A stretch of DNA of 64,000 bases from Hymenolepis diminuta (lineage: Eukaryota; Platyhelminthes; Cestoda; Cyclophyllidea; Hymenolepididae). The position numbers and the translations under genes are program-made. This document shows, piece by piece, positions 1 to 13,000 of this stretch; position 1 is the first letter of the stretch; every line of letters begins with the position of its first letter. The stretch covers positions 663,479-727,478 of the forward strand of contig CAADRB010000003.1 of the NCBI GenBank assembly GCA_900708905.1, read 5' to 3'. Under the pieces are notes generated by a model, which saw nothing but the letters and a program-made list of their open reading frames with translations, was not told the origin of the DNA and made no database searches.

Positions 1-28
1 TTTTTTGTTAACAACAGATTGTACTTAC

Positions 29-3000
29 GTCTTCCTTCATAAGTTTGTCGAACATACTGACCACAGCATTAGCCAAGTGTTCCCATCTAAAATGAACAGT
101 AATATCAAAAGGCAATTAGTAATGTCAATGAGAAAATGAAAGTATGGAAATTATTAAATATTTTCCCATAACCATAACAGCACTTTACCATATATTTTTC
201 TTCCATTTTATACTGAATAATGTTTAAGTATTGAATTGTTTACTCGATCATTTAGATTGCACAATTTGTTCAAACCATTTGGATATCATCATATTTAGTT
301 CTAGATATTTTAAATTTGTCTTCTCTTTCCTCTATCGATATTTTGCGAATACTTTGAGACTTTTAGGAAGAGTTACATTATTTAGCGGCATGGTTGTGAA
401 GAAGGAGCTTAATATTTTGAAAAATGATGCAGAAAATGTCGTCAAAAACAGAAAATTGAACATGCAGCAGTAAAAAACTTCATGAAACTAATGTGACAAT
501 TTACGAAGTACCTGAACATGAATCATGGACAATCAGAAAATTGCAGCCCTAAATTTTGCCATTACAACCTTGTTTTGTAGATCAGAGAATTCCAGCACGA
601 TCCAGAAGCTGACTTTAATTTTACTAAATAGTTTGATAAATGCCACGATGTTAGAAAAGACCTGGTTGACATCCCTGAAGAGAAAAGAATTAAAATCCTT
701 TTTCTGCGACCGGTGACCGCGGAACACAAGAAGCTAAAAGGTTACATTCGTCCAAAGGAACCGTATGAACTCGACAGTATCGTGATACCACCTCACGTGG
801 CTTAAGTGATGAATGTCAAAGAATAAACATTATGGTGGATAACACAGCATTATCTATTTTTGACTTTTGTTTATTTGTCTATTTAAGAGAGAAAATTGCC
901 ATAACGACGGCACTCAAGCAAGGGATTCTTCGGTAGTTTCACCAGGAATAGCGTGGACAATTAATTATTGATTACACATAGGGATCATATCATCGCTAGT
1001 CAAATGGCCAGGCAGAGGAATTTGTAGACACGTTTAAAGGACCCTTGTTGAACCCAAAAGGAGATGGGGCGACTGAGGAAGTTACTCGGGAGTTCCAATT
1101 GACCAACAGGATGAATCCTCGTCCGACACTGAGTGGTAAATCGAGTGCAGAGTCACTAATGGGAAGAACGGTTCGAAACATTAACCATGATATGATATCG
1201 TAGAACAAGATAAATAAACCCGCGAAAGTTCATAAAAGGGGTGCGCATACTATTGGAGATCTCATGTTTACTCGTGATTTCTGAATCGGTCACTCCTGGA
1301 CGACTGTAACTGTGGTCCAACGAAGGTGAAACGTCATCTGTGAAATCCAGGTGAACAATAACATTTGGATCAGGTAGAGAAACCAATTGAGGCAGCGTAC
1401 TGGGGGAACTAAAACCAACGTCAGCATCAACCCCACCTTACCTTTCAACCTTTCAGCAAGTAAATAGGATAAGGGCCGAGAAAGAACTCCAGAACAACAA
1501 ATACGCTATTCAAAAAGGACTCGTTGAAAGCCCAGATGAACTCGAGGTTGAAGTCATACGAGGAAGGAGCAACTTAAAAGATGAGATATCACGGAGAAAA
1601 TTAAAAAAATATGGAGTATAAAATATTCTTCCCTGACAATATTAGCATTTTATGTTTTTCCTCCCTTTTTTACTGAAAATAACGTTTAATTATTGAACTA
1701 TTCATTCGAACCAATTAACAACCTTGTATAGTGCAAAATTTTTCTGGATATCATCATTTAAAGTTCTAAAATTTTAAAATTTTTCATCTCTTTCTTTCTA
1801 TTTTGTAGACATTTTGGGAGTTAGCTGGAGTTACATTAAGTAGTTTTCATATTGTGAAAACTGCTGTTACTTGATTTTCAAACCAAAACACTGGGAGAAT
1901 AACAAAAAAGGTAAAAACCAATCACAAAACTCCACACCTTATCGAATAACGTCTGTAACAGAAACACAAACTTATTCAATGAACTGGTAACATATTTCCC
2001 TTTTCTGTGATTCATTAGTTTTGTATAATTTTTGTTTATAAATACATGAACTAAACTTAATAAAAAGGATGTTAAAAATATTAATAATCTTGGACTGGTG
2101 GTATAATATGAGCGACAATCCCATCAAGCAAGTAAACATTACTTCTCCTTCCTTCCTTGTAACTCCAACAGTTATAGGGTATAATAAATCACATGAGAGC
2201 TGTGGTATAACAGTCAACGCACATGTATACAATATCAGAAATGGTAGGTCCGATACCCATCGGCGCACATTTAGTGAACAATGGGTTTGTTAAAAAATGA
2301 TTAACAAAAGTGCGGGTATATTGTCAGAGAGACTCTAGAATTTAAATTCTTTGACCACTTAAACTTCTCAAAAATCAAACCCAAGATTTCGTTCTTAAAC
2401 GTAAGCTTTTAACAGTTGTGTATTTGTCTATAGCATATTTCCAAATTAGGATGTAGAAATTGATGTTAATAGGACTACTCTTTAATCGAGAGATTTGCTT
2501 TCGGTGATGCCTCCATTGAGTGTTATTGACATCATTATCCCCAAGCCCTTTAAAACGAAGCATTTTAAGCAATCTTATTGAGTAGAGGACTAAAAACTCG
2601 AATGTCGCCACCCATATCATAACTAGATTCAATCAAATACGAAAACCATTTGCCCTTAATATAAAAGATAAGCAAGATACTGTTTTGTTATAAGTACATG
2701 CAAGGAATATATACTGTAGCACTCATTGCTTCGGATAAGTATTCAGTTGCATTCATAAATTAGACAAAAGCGATCAAAATTTAACTCACGTTAATTTGTA
2801 TAAAGGACCAGGAAATTTGAAAGTTTTCAATATATTCATCTTATTCTGTTCATCAATCATCTCCCTATGCGCAGCTCGAATCTTTTTCCAGCGTTCATCA
2901 ACCTGAAGTGAAAATAAGCACCACCTCACTCTACTTAAGCAGAATTAAGTAGAATCATCTTACGACTTACGTGTTCTTTGACCGTATCATGTACTTCAAC

Positions 3001-5189
3001 CTGCTCCAGGATGTTGGGATATGATTTGTAAAGATCTTGCATGAGATGATCACAGGAAGAATCAATTGATAGTACCTGTTTGATCAGGTAAACAGCCACT
3101 TGATCACGGGGATTCACGAAGAGACAACGTATGGCATACTTGAGGCATGCTATTGAACAAAAAGTTACATAAAAGTCAGCTTACTATTTAATCGTTACAA
3201 GGAGATTTTTACCGAAACATTTACCATGGAATTCGCAGACACCGAAATAGAATATTGGTGCCCAGTAAAGAGCAACAGGATGAGAGGGTTGTTGCTGAAG
3301 AATGTGGAAGAGAGCTTTATCAGCATCTTCAAACTTGTTCAGAGTGGTGGAGGTAGTGGCCAACTTTACCCAGACACCAAGATCTGTCGGATCCAGTTCA
3401 ACAGCCTATTTGAATGATCAAAGTTAAGCAATTTAGTACGTACTTACCTATAAGGTGATAAAAGACTCAAAGGGAAAATTCTCTTAAAACTTGTAATAAC
3501 CTAAAGGACATTATCCATTTGGCTTATCAATTTAGCCAAGTTTTCTACTTCCCTCACTTTGCACAGCATTACCCATCCCTAAGCCTCGATTCTATCGATT
3601 TCCCAGGTTACATAATACCCGTATTCCCTAGCTTTATGTCTAACATATATAAAGACAGACGCCATCTCATTATTTGCAGATACAAGTATTCTCCCACTAT
3701 CTGTCTCCCTCCTGCTTTGAAGTAGAGAAGTTCGTAAATCTGAGATGAATGGCCTAGAAAATATTTCATTGTCCATATTCGTGATTTCTAAGCTAAAGAC
3801 TTTCTTATAAAAGTGAGGATGCCAAGACAGACCAACTCATACATTCAGAATACGAGGAAGAGCTAAGGAGGGGCCAAAGAAAATAAGAAGTGTCCGAAAA
3901 TTTTTATGTGGCGCTAATTGGCTCGTTACCTACTTGAACTGAAAATTCAGTGAATCCAGAAAATTGGGATAAATTGGCTTGTATCGGATCTCTAAGTATG
4001 CAAGTTACTAGGCCAAAGCACTTATAAGGAGACAACCCTAGGCAAGCGTTTCCATCTCTAGTGGAGATTTTTTTAAGATAATTCATATTTCCAGATCGAC
4101 TTGGTCTTGTTTCTAAGACAGTTTCTGTTAAAAATTTGTCAAAACAAACTTCCCTAATATAAACCTCATACATGTAAACATCTAATTACAGCATGGGACA
4201 TGAAAATTGTCCAACCCATTCAAGTTTTGCAGATTGCGTAGCCACAAAATAGGAAAGAGAGGATTTTGGTGGCAGAATATTTTTTTCAGAACAGAATACA
4301 TACATCCAAAGGCAATCCAATAGATCAGAACTTTAAAAGCTTTAAAAATCATTTCATACGTAATATTTCGGGCCTCAAAAATTTAATTACAGCTCAGTAC
4401 AAAATCGTCCTAAGAAGATTAACAATAAGATTGCATAAATAAACTTTCAGGCCATAAAACACTTTTTAACATAAATAAACATCAAAACATTGAAAACACA
4501 TGAATACTCACTGTTTTAAGCAGTTTGAAGGCAGTTTCGGGTTTGTTGGATTTCAAATAGAGTGTGGCAAGAAGCCTGCAGCTAGCAAAATTTATTGTTT
4601 TCAAATGTGGTGGAGCATTCTAGATAAAATGGTTCAAAAATAATTAAAAATAAATAACAAGATGTGAATAGAAGACAAATCTAGCATACCGAAGATGATC
4701 GGAAAAGAAAACTGTGAACAATGCTTTCAAGTAGAGGAATAGCTTCAAGTGAATTTTCAGACTCTGAAGACATTTGAAGAGCATGATTGTACAGCTGGGT
4801 TATGCGGATTTCTTCGGCCTCTTTCGATGAATGTTTCTCTTTGACAGGTCGTAGGAGTCGACGAATTATTTCGGCTTTTGACGTAGAATCCGGTTCATTT
4901 TCCTGAGTATCTGCAGGGCAAATTTCCACAGATGTACCATCACGATCCAAATCAACAGTATGACCGTTATTCAAATAACTGGAGTCGCTAACACTGTCAC
5001 TAACGCTAACATCATCTTCTCGTGTTAGTGGTCGAAAGCGTAGCTATATATTTTATAATTAAAATAAGAATGTCAGTCATAAGCAATAACTGAAATAAGA
5101 CAAAGTACTATATTAGTGGACGGTTAATAAAAATATCAAAGGAATATGAAAAGAGAGACGCTAATAATTACATTAATTACGTGGTCCAT
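29..5189 (-). CDS. CABIN1: Calcineurin-binding protein cabin-1 homologue, 5' part (7 exons, continues off left edge)
   Basis: Exons (minus strand): 5181-5189, 4690-5043, 4512-4619, 3225-3405, 2971-3149, 2790-2902, 29-86; every junction is GT-AG and the phases join without a stop. Exon 2 starts with LRFRPLTREDD, holds an acidic Ser/Asp stretch and then a helix (KEAEEIRITQLYNHALQ) resembling the first TPR-like repeat of CABIN1. Exon 4 (AVELDPTDLGVWVKLA) matches the family's LDSTDVNLWYKIGH region, and exon 7 begins TWEHLANAVVSMF, like the family's TWKCLGESLLAMY. In vertebrates CABIN1 is a large nuclear TPR scaffold that binds calcineurin, MEF2 and the HIRA histone H3.3 chaperone complex. Only about the first 330 residues are here. 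The start is inferred: exon 1 encodes only M-D-H before a GTAATT donor, in phase with exon 2. The large intron 87-2789 contains repeats and a gypsy remnant. Identity is well supported by exon order; the exact start is less certain. Confidence 0.85.
181..405 (+). repeat. Dispersed repeat family A, copy 1
   Basis: This stretch shares ordered blocks with 1625-1860 and 53010-53270: a block reading 'ttggatatcatcat', a 'tctctttcctctatcgatattttg' type block, and 'agttacatta'. The copies are strongly diverged. No coding sense is evident. It lies in the first visible CABIN1 intron. Copy boundaries are approximate. Confidence 0.5.
581..806 (+). pseudogene. Decayed coding remnant of unknown identity
   Basis: Read in one frame from an acceptor-like TTGTTTTGTAG, the plus strand gives about 75 codons with a single in-frame TAG near 629, ending in a sensible tail (KLKGYIRPKEPYELDSIV, then PPHVA and TAA) and an AATAAA about 15 bases after the stop. 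Just upstream, at about 440-540, another frame reads KIEHAAVKNFMKLM before a stop, so a second exon or retroposed segment may be present. I do not recognise the family. The mixture of charged, low-bias coding-like sequence and nonsense codons suggests a dead copy inserted antisense in the CABIN1 intron, but chance cannot be excluded. Confidence 0.35.
988..1455 (+). mobile_element. Ty3/gypsy integrase C-terminal remnant (dead)
   Basis: A single frame carries the end of a gypsy-type integrase: YHR*SNGQAEEFVDTFK (the family's YHPQSNGQAERFVDTFK, whose Glu is the last DDE catalytic residue), then TNRMNPRPTLSGKSSAESLMGR, HKRGAHTIGDLMF, and GHSWTTVTVV with NVICEIQVNNNIWIR. At least five in-frame stops occur (997, 1201 and later), but no frameshift across about 460 bases, so it has decayed mainly by substitution. 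It lies antisense in a CABIN1 intron. No LTR or reverse transcriptase could be tied to it. The domain assignment is secure; the outer limits are approximate. Confidence 0.85.
1625..1860 (+). repeat. Dispersed repeat family A, copy 2
   Basis: Same order of blocks as 181-405: tttttactgaaaataacgtt, 'ctggatatcatcattta', a 'catctctttctttctattttg' block, then 'ggagttagctggagttacatta'. Same orientation as the other copies. It lies between the gypsy remnant and a SINE-like copy in the same CABIN1 intron. Confidence 0.5.
2140..2300 (+). repeat. SINE-like copy (diverged, 3' half)
   Basis: The segment around 2240-2280 (ggtccgatacccatcggcgc followed by acatttagtg) lines up with the B-box region of the better copy at 13640-13690 (gggtttgatacttgtcggcg followed by cacactcgg). 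A Pol III A box is not clear here. Assigned by similarity only, in a CABIN1 intron. Confidence 0.4.
5181..5189 (-). other. CABIN1: Putative 9-nt first coding exon of the CABIN1 homologue
   Basis: On the minus strand ATG GAC CAC is followed directly by a GTAATT donor, and its phase (0) fits the acceptor at 5044-5045 in front of exon 2. This gives an N-terminus of M-D-H-L-R-F-R, about the same distance from the first TPR-like helix as the vertebrate start. No in-frame ATG is available at the start of exon 2. An upstream exon elsewhere cannot be excluded. Confidence 0.5.
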
Positions 5190-8100
5190 TTTTTATCAAC
5201 AAATTTCGGATTGTAAAAGATTTTTCATTCGTCGAACTCACGAAAAAAACTTTAACTTTGCTAAACGTTGAATTCGGCGCGCGAAATCCCTCCAATAGAC
5301 AAACGTCCTTGCTGACCAATGACAAATGTGTGAGTTTTTGTTGGTATTGCATGACGATTATAGCAATAAAAATTGTATTTTAGAAAAAGCGATTATTTCT
5401 ATCTGTATTATAAACGGGATTTTATTTAATTAACTACATTGGTGTAGATATAACTAGTTCATATGCGTAATTTTTTCTGTTTTAATATTATCCCAACTGC
5501 TACTTAAATAAATGTGGAATTCGTCTATTGCTATAAAAACAGATGTCAATTGACAGCTAGCAACCTGAATCGATAGGCCACTGTTAAGATCATACCGTCA
5601 CAGGGCTTCATATGTGCAAGCAACTGCAAATCGTCATGTAGAAACATTGACGACAATAAGCGCCTAATGTCTCACGAAGAAATATTTGATAATAGGCTTA
5701 AAACTATCAATGTATTTAAGTGGCTTCTCGACCACATCAGAAATTTTCTGGCGTTACGAGGGATTGATTGCGTGCCGATCTCTAAAGTGGTAACATCACT
5801 TTCCATTACATCAGATGTTTCAAGTCACAACATTTGAGAAAACCAAAATCGAATAATGGTATTCAATATATAACGCAAAAACGTTCACCCATGGTTCTTG
5901 ATAATTTTATTGAATAAGCCTTAAGTTTATAAATTAAATTGTTCACCCCTAACTTTAAATAGTCTTTGCACACAATTAAATTAGATGAAATATTGATAAT
6001 GTTGCATTAAGTAGAACAGAATGTTATATCCAACGGAGAGGAGGGGAGGAAAATTAGGATTTTAAATTCAATTCAGTACTTAAGCACATAATCTTCATAA
6101 ACATTTTAGTACGACTGCAATTAGATAAAGTTATGGTAATATGTTATATAGAGAATCGTCGGTATTGAGTTACCTAATAATTGTTTAGTCTTCCAAGTTG
6201 TGTCAAACAACCGATCGAAGATAATATTCGACATCGGCATTATTGCAAATATATTTACCCAGCATATCATATTGCCGTTTAGTATAATATTAAAATATAT
6301 GTGAAAGTACTAATATATATTCGTTATCATTTGATATATGAACTACTAAGGATATCAATTTCTTTAATAAATCGCAAAATATACATTTGCATAGTAATTT
6401 TTGAGTTTCGCTCAAATTAAAAATATCGTCAAATATTTGTTCGCGGTGGTGTAAACACTATCTCTTCCACGAAACGTTGGCTGTTTGTATTCAGAATTCT
6501 ACGTACTTCAGATTAAGTAATAAGATGGCATGAATAAAAAGACAAATTTATAATATTTATTCTTTTGAATTTTCCATTAAATATGGATAATTTGAGTTTG
6601 CATCTATTCTTATCTGTACCTTATTCATCGAAGCTTATGGAAAGATGGCAGAGTAAGTATTGTTCAAAGCCAATACTTAAGTTACTTTCTACCTCCAATA
6701 GTAGGACTGAAGGGATTTCCACAGGGACTGTCTCATGCATTTCCAACTTTCTCTCAATTAACTTCGGATCGGGAAGGGCATCACCGATAGTAGCGATCGA
6801 GGTGATAAGAGCCATTCCTCATAAAATATGACAAAATCACACTCCTGAATAATAAGTTTAGGCCTTGCTTTTTTTAACTGTTTTCCATTTGGACTTTCAC
6901 AAAAGTTTTGTGGTATGTTTTATAACGTAACAAATAGAAGTCCCGGTAGTAATCTCGCAGAGCTACCAATCTAGAAAACTCAGTAATATAGCAGCTTAAC
7001 ACAGAAGCTAATAACCCACGGCAGATCACAAGCCGCGTTATAATCAACACGAGTGTCTTAACGAAACTCGCTCTCAATCGGTATCGGCTTAAACAAATAG
7101 GCATAATTACGAAGTGTCTTTTATCAGTGGGAATTAAGAAGGGAAATAATTTTTATTCATAGAAGAAAATTGTAAATGAGGGGAGGGGGGTAGGAGTAAC
7201 TATTATTTCTTCCAGCATTACGTGCAATACTGTTTATGGCTGATGACCTCAAAATTTTATTTGTATGGGTAGATTTCCAGGATAGACCGGCATAGATGCA
7301 TGTGTATTAATTTGGGGTCCTTTAAAACTTCCCTTGCCGGTTAAATAATGTTGAAATAGCGGGAACGGGTATTTTACGTCGTATTTCGCAAATTTACGCA
7401 TCAAATTAAAAACCTAAAATATTTCATTAAAATATTGCTGTAACACTTGCCATAATTGTTGACAGTTTGATGTTGACCCTGTACGTTCTGAAGTGATTGT
7501 TAATACGAGGTACTTCTCCATATCTCTTGTCTTGTTCCTATCACACCTGTGGGATAAATTTGACATAGTAAGAAGGGGCATTTTACGAATATGATGCACC
7601 CAGTAACATAAATTATAGAAAAATGTTCAACTTTGATAAAATTGTACGCATTAGCGCGTTTACCTCGATAAATTTTCCTTTCTTCCGTTTAACTGAGATT
7701 ATAGAAAATACCCTCAGTTAAATACTATGAACCGTAAGTGTCCTTAAAATTTCCCAATTTATTATAAACGGGAGTAACCATTTCAAGGAATTAGATTTCA
7801 TCACTATTCCTGATTTTTGGATTGCTAAGCATCACATTTTGTATTCATTTAGAAAATATATTAACATTAGAAAAACTCAAACTTGTCCTAAATCGAAACG
7901 GCTGCTTTGGCACTAACATAAGCTTCTTTAAAATATGCTAATCCATACAATCGATCGATACGGACTCAATTGACCTAGAAAGCTGACAACGGCCTCATGG
8001 AGTTCTTCAAACCGGAACCAACATGAAAACATGCATCTATGGCATCTCGTGCCATTTCATTGAATTTATAGACAGAGGTTTTCCAGTAAAAGAATTCTAC

Positions 8101-10002
8101 CTGTTATCAGAAAACTGTTGATATTCTATAATTCAAGCAGTGGTGATCTTATTGACGTCTCTGTGATATGATTTTATCAAGATTGAACTATTTTTGTTTC
8201 AAAGAGGGACATGTTTTCAATAATATTCAGTTGGATAACCAAAGGTATAAAAATGATTGACAATTTTAGGTGAACGCATCGACGGCTTAGTCTCTTGGCC
8301 TCCTATCCCAACATTGAGGTCAATGTGATGAGAAATCCTGACCTCATTGGGCCAGTGCCACGAGATGAACCACAAGTGCTTCGGCACTTACAACCGCGGT
8401 CTATTTTATACAAGTTAAATTGGAAGGCGAAAAGAGGAAGTGTGAACAGAATTTGTGAATGGAATAATGAACTCCGATTGTCAAGAGTGGTCACCAAATA
8501 AATATTTGAATGCGGACTTTTCAGTTGGAGGCTGCGCAGTTAATGTCATATATTGACCACCAGTTCCTACATGTTATATATATATACGCTGTTTCAACCC
8601 TCAGTGTATGGAAACCAACAACAGATAGTATCTTCCGTAAAATTGATCCAATTCATTATGAAGGCCATCTAGTTTGAATGAAATTCTTAGCTTTTAAGGA
8701 CAAGGCCTTCCAACGATTCTCTTTCGATTTTGGAAACCATATAGATGTTAGGTCTAAGCTGTGCCGATGTAATGTACTTTCTGCTAACAATCTCGAAGTA
8801 TCCACAAAAATGGCAGTAGGAGAGAGGAGTTAAATTTAAAAATGTTAGAGCTTTCTAGCATGATATTCAATTGCCTCAGAGAAACTGTTCAATGTACGAG
8901 CTTGTTCATTAGCTCGGGAAAATATTTTCATAATTGATACATCACTTTCGATATTTAGGGGAATAAGGCATGAAATAAATGTTAGTATCGCCGAGAAAAA
9001 GAATATTTAATAATTTATACACATTCATTTTTTTCATGACACGCCGAGAAACTCGCATAATGGACAACCCCGGCCTCATCTGTTGACTAATATTTGTCAA
9101 CGCAGTCAATGTCAATTTGTCAGTGCGTTTCAATATCACTGCAGCCACTATTATATATATATATACCTACGTCTGCGGATCCTGATGAAGAATCTTCAAT
9201 ACTATCCTAAATGGAAAAAATACAGTGCATACAAAATAACTGAAAGCGGTCCTGGATTAGGAAAGGTACAGACTAGAGAAAAAGCTCCGGAAAGCAATAT
9301 ATGTGGCAACTGAGAAACTAGAAGAAGGCTAAGCTGGCACACAGAATGAACCAATGAGAGCCTTGGACTTGAAATATAGTCAACAATAATCCGACACCGC
9401 TTTAGACAAAGGTAGTCATTGTGGTATGATAGTATTTCTCTCACTTTCGTACTCATTTATTTCTTGACTTACCATCATATCTTTTATGCCCTTACGTACC
9501 TTTATAAACTCTCTGTTGTGCTTTGTCTGTGAGATATTCAATGCTAATCCCTTACGCACCACATTTCATAGAGCAATTAGTCCCAAAGTCAACAAAGTCG
9601 TCGAGCATCTAATTCAATCCTTCAGAACTCGTTAGTTTGGAGGGAAATTACTACTACTACTACTACTACTTCTAGAGAAAAGAATCTGGCTTTGATGAAG
9701 AATCAGTCAAAAAGAAAAAGTTCGAAGTATCTGATTAATATTAAGAATATATTACTAAAATATATATTAGATAACAAAAATGTAAAGTACACGATTAGTT
9801 GGATTCCCTTTAAGCGTAACGACGATTATACTTACAGATGAATATACAGAGACGCGTAAATATTCCATATAATATAGAAAAAGAGCAGAGAATAGGTGCG
9901 CAAAGAAGATAAGCGTCGATAGAAGGGTTAGAAAGAGAACAAGAGGAATGGTAATTTCAGCGGGACTAATAGAAAGAAGAGTGAGTTCGGGGAATTCAAC
10001 GA
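5190..10002. other. Intergenic region between CABIN1 5' end and PDS5 3' end
   Basis: About 4.8 kb of AT-rich DNA between two genes transcribed leftward. The first few hundred bases (to about 5350) should contain the CABIN1 promoter and 5' UTR; I see no clear TATA box. A stretch at 6565-6831 is open on both strands but matches nothing I recognise, as is 8295-8501. TA runs occur at 8575-8586 and 9152-9165, and a TAC repeat at 9649-9670. The PDS5 3' UTR should lie just below 10003; a minus-strand AATAAA is present at 9456-9461. I find no convincing gene. Confidence 0.6.
9649..9670. repeat. TAC trinucleotide microsatellite
   Basis: About seven uninterrupted TAC units in the probable 3' flank of PDS5. 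Confidence 0.9.
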
Positions 10003-13000
10003 TCACTTAGTTTTTCGAGCGGATCTGCGTACGTTCGCAGAGGATGACGCCTTAGTAACACGAACATTTGGTCGCGAGGTATTACTCTTAGACTGTTTTG
10101 GAGATGCGACGTTCTTCTTCGAAGCCTTTCCTCCGTCAAACTTTTCTTCATCATCGCGTCTCGTCCGTTTGGAACTAGATTTAAGTTCAGGGCTTGCACC
10201 TTCATTAAGCTTTCGCTTCTCACTTCTCTTACTCGACTTAGCAAGACCTAGAAAGCAAGGTTATTATAATATGAAACACTGATTAATAATATTCATGCGA
10301 TACCCTTCTCAATAAATAAAATTTTAATAAAACTTCCATCTTGGATAGAGAAGCACCACGGAACCGCCCTGGTGAAACTCGAATGCTACCACCCCAAAAT
10401 TAGTCAAACACAGCCAGTGCAATCGAGCATTCTACTCACCCGTGCATATTGAACACATGACCTCCGACCCTGTAGATGAGCATGTAACCGCTGCGCCACT
10501 GATGTAAAACAAATCTATTACTATTTAAATTTACTTCCCAACCTTTTTCAATTTAAACCATGGACGATATTGTTAAACGGAAAAATTATTGGATAAGGGA
10601 ATCTCATACATTCAAGGCTGAGCTAACTACCGTTACCAAAAATTCTACAGATATCTTCATACTAATGTGTGATCACGACCAGTAATTCCACGTTGTAGAA
10701 AATCCTTGTTTTTGTGAATACGGAGCAAATCCCAAGTCGCTGTTGTAATGTCCAAGCAACTGCACTTAGAACAGTACTCTCAACCTCACCTAGTTCTCTG
10801 TAGCTTGTATTTGTCTATCCACAGATGTAACTCGAATAACATAATACGATTAAGGACGTATTCTCTCAGGGTTCTTTTGTACTTAGTTTTTAACGCATTA
10901 AAACCTTAATCGGTCGTCAATCATTGGTCCCACCTTCATTCGGGTAATTCCCAGATATGGGCAATTCGCTAGAACTAAGGTGCGTGCTGGGGCTAGCGGA
11001 AGTAGCCAAAAACTGTAGGTAATGAAAGAACCGAACTTCACTCCATCTGTAGTATACAGATGGATCAATTCAGTATACTGATTAGTCTTCTATGCGGAAT
11101 CTTGCCACCACACGAAAATGAGTGCGTCCCCACATTTTCTTATTGGCTAATTGAACTTCCTAACATGTGATTCCCACACGCGTTCTGTAACACCTAACAA
11201 ACACTCTCCGATTAAAGTGAACTTAAAACTAGTTTATATTACGTCTGCTTTTAAAGATATATCAATTTGATTAAATAAATGAGCTGCCTCTAAACATCAA
11301 CCCACGACTCCTTTACATAATTAATCGAAAGGAATTCACCTTTTCCTTCTGCATCACTTTTATCCAAATCAACATCATAAGCATTGCTAGTACCATCAGC
11401 TAATTCTTCTTTATGTTCGTTAATTTCTTCTTGGAGCTCTTCAACCGTTTCCACATTTTCTCCTGCTTCCTCTTCCTCCTCCTCAACAACAATCACTTCC
11501 GAGGACTCCTCCACAGATTCTTCGCTCTGCTGTTGCCGTCGCTTTTGTCGCGATTTACCACTAACTGTCGGGGCAGCATTTTTCACTTTAACAAGTTGAG
11601 GTGGAATTAAACCATCCTTGACGGCTTTCGCGTTCTTGGTTGGGGTGAAAGTGATTAGAGGGGTGGGGGATTTGTTGGAGCCACCTCCTCCTGTAGTGGG
11701 ACAAATTTGGGCGAAGTCGGGGTTGGAGAAAGAGGAAGGCGCACGATGGAAGAGACTACGAGGGAGCTTGATTTCGAACTCGCAACCTCGCCAGACTATG
11801 TTACTGCTGCGAGTTAGGAGAAGGCCGAGGGAGATGTCACAGGCCATATAAATTTTCTATAATGGATTAAAAGGTAAATATGAATTATACGAGGGCTCAA
11901 AAGCTATGAAAACAGTTAAAAAATGAATCGAAACAAAACTATATTGCGGGTAATTTTCATTTTCCATCCGAGTAATAATTCCACCTTCATTTGTAATACG
12001 CACACGATGCTTGTCCTAGTTGTCAAATGGTGACAAGTACTGTAGGTTAAACCAGTTAACTTATTTCACTCTTTTTCTCGCACTAGACGTCTACAACTAT
12101 CTCCCCTAATTCTTACTCTCCCTTCCACTCTCTTTCCTCTACGATTGCCCAATACACCAGTGGTCCAATTCAACTCTTGTTACTTCTGGTTTCAGGCAAA
12201 TCTGTCGCATCCTGCTATCCCGTTAGAATGATTAACTTTGTAAGGCGACAGTTCAAAGCCGAAATCGGATTATAAAAGGTATCTCTTTACTTTTTTGTTT
12301 TGTTTTCTGTGGATAATTTGAGTTCAAGATGAAAATTCAGTGCTTGTAAATTTTTTTTTTCAAGTAAGGGACAGTTTAAAGGAGCTCAAAGAGTAACAAT
12401 TCCCAATTATTAACTATCAACACATTACCGTATTGATAGACTCATCGTCGGGTCTGAGAGCGTCCTGAGAATGTTTAATTTTTTCCAAGAGCTGTCTCAG
12501 GAAAGTGTAGTTATTTCCACCAGCCATGATCGGTTCCAAAATGAACCATAGTGCTCTTAAAACAGAAAAAAATTCAGAAAAGGTAATAAGCTTCAAGGAA
12601 TAAGCGGAAGAAGATATTTAACACTCACAATTTGACGACATTAAGTCGAGTCACATCATCAGGACTTTCCCAATCCGGATCATGAGCAAGTAAGTGAATC
12701 GTATAGGCCAACACGAAATCAGGCAACAGGGCGAAGAGGATTTCTAAAATAACAAAACAGGAGGATGTCATAATTACTTTGAAAAAGACCATTAAAATGC
12801 ACCACATCAGTCACAAAATAAAATGTTTAACTAGCGCAGCTCACTAACCCCAACCAGTTCATGACTTGGACACAAATATAGAACATGCACGAACACGATT
12901 AGTGCACATGTTGACCAGTTTGAATTCGGTAAGAAAAAAATACTCCACAATTCTGACGCTCTCTCTCTCGTATTCATGATACAGCCGCGATGCAAATACA

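Noticed and set aside
6565..6831. Region open on both strands, 88 and 64 residues
   Set aside because: No family recognised, no splice context and no paralogue in the window; left as intergenic.
8295..8501. Open frame with proline- and arginine-rich sequence
   Set aside because: No recognisable domain and no support beyond length; possibly old transposon debris.
9996..10244. Long minus-strand open frame over the last PDS5 exon
   Set aside because: It is in a different frame from the phase imposed by the upstream exon. The correct phase gives a Lys/Arg-rich tail ending VRRSARKTK, similar to human PDS5B.
11384..11851. Plus-strand open frames opposite PDS5 exon 19
   Set aside because: Same cause: complement of the Glu-rich coding strand, no recognisable domain.
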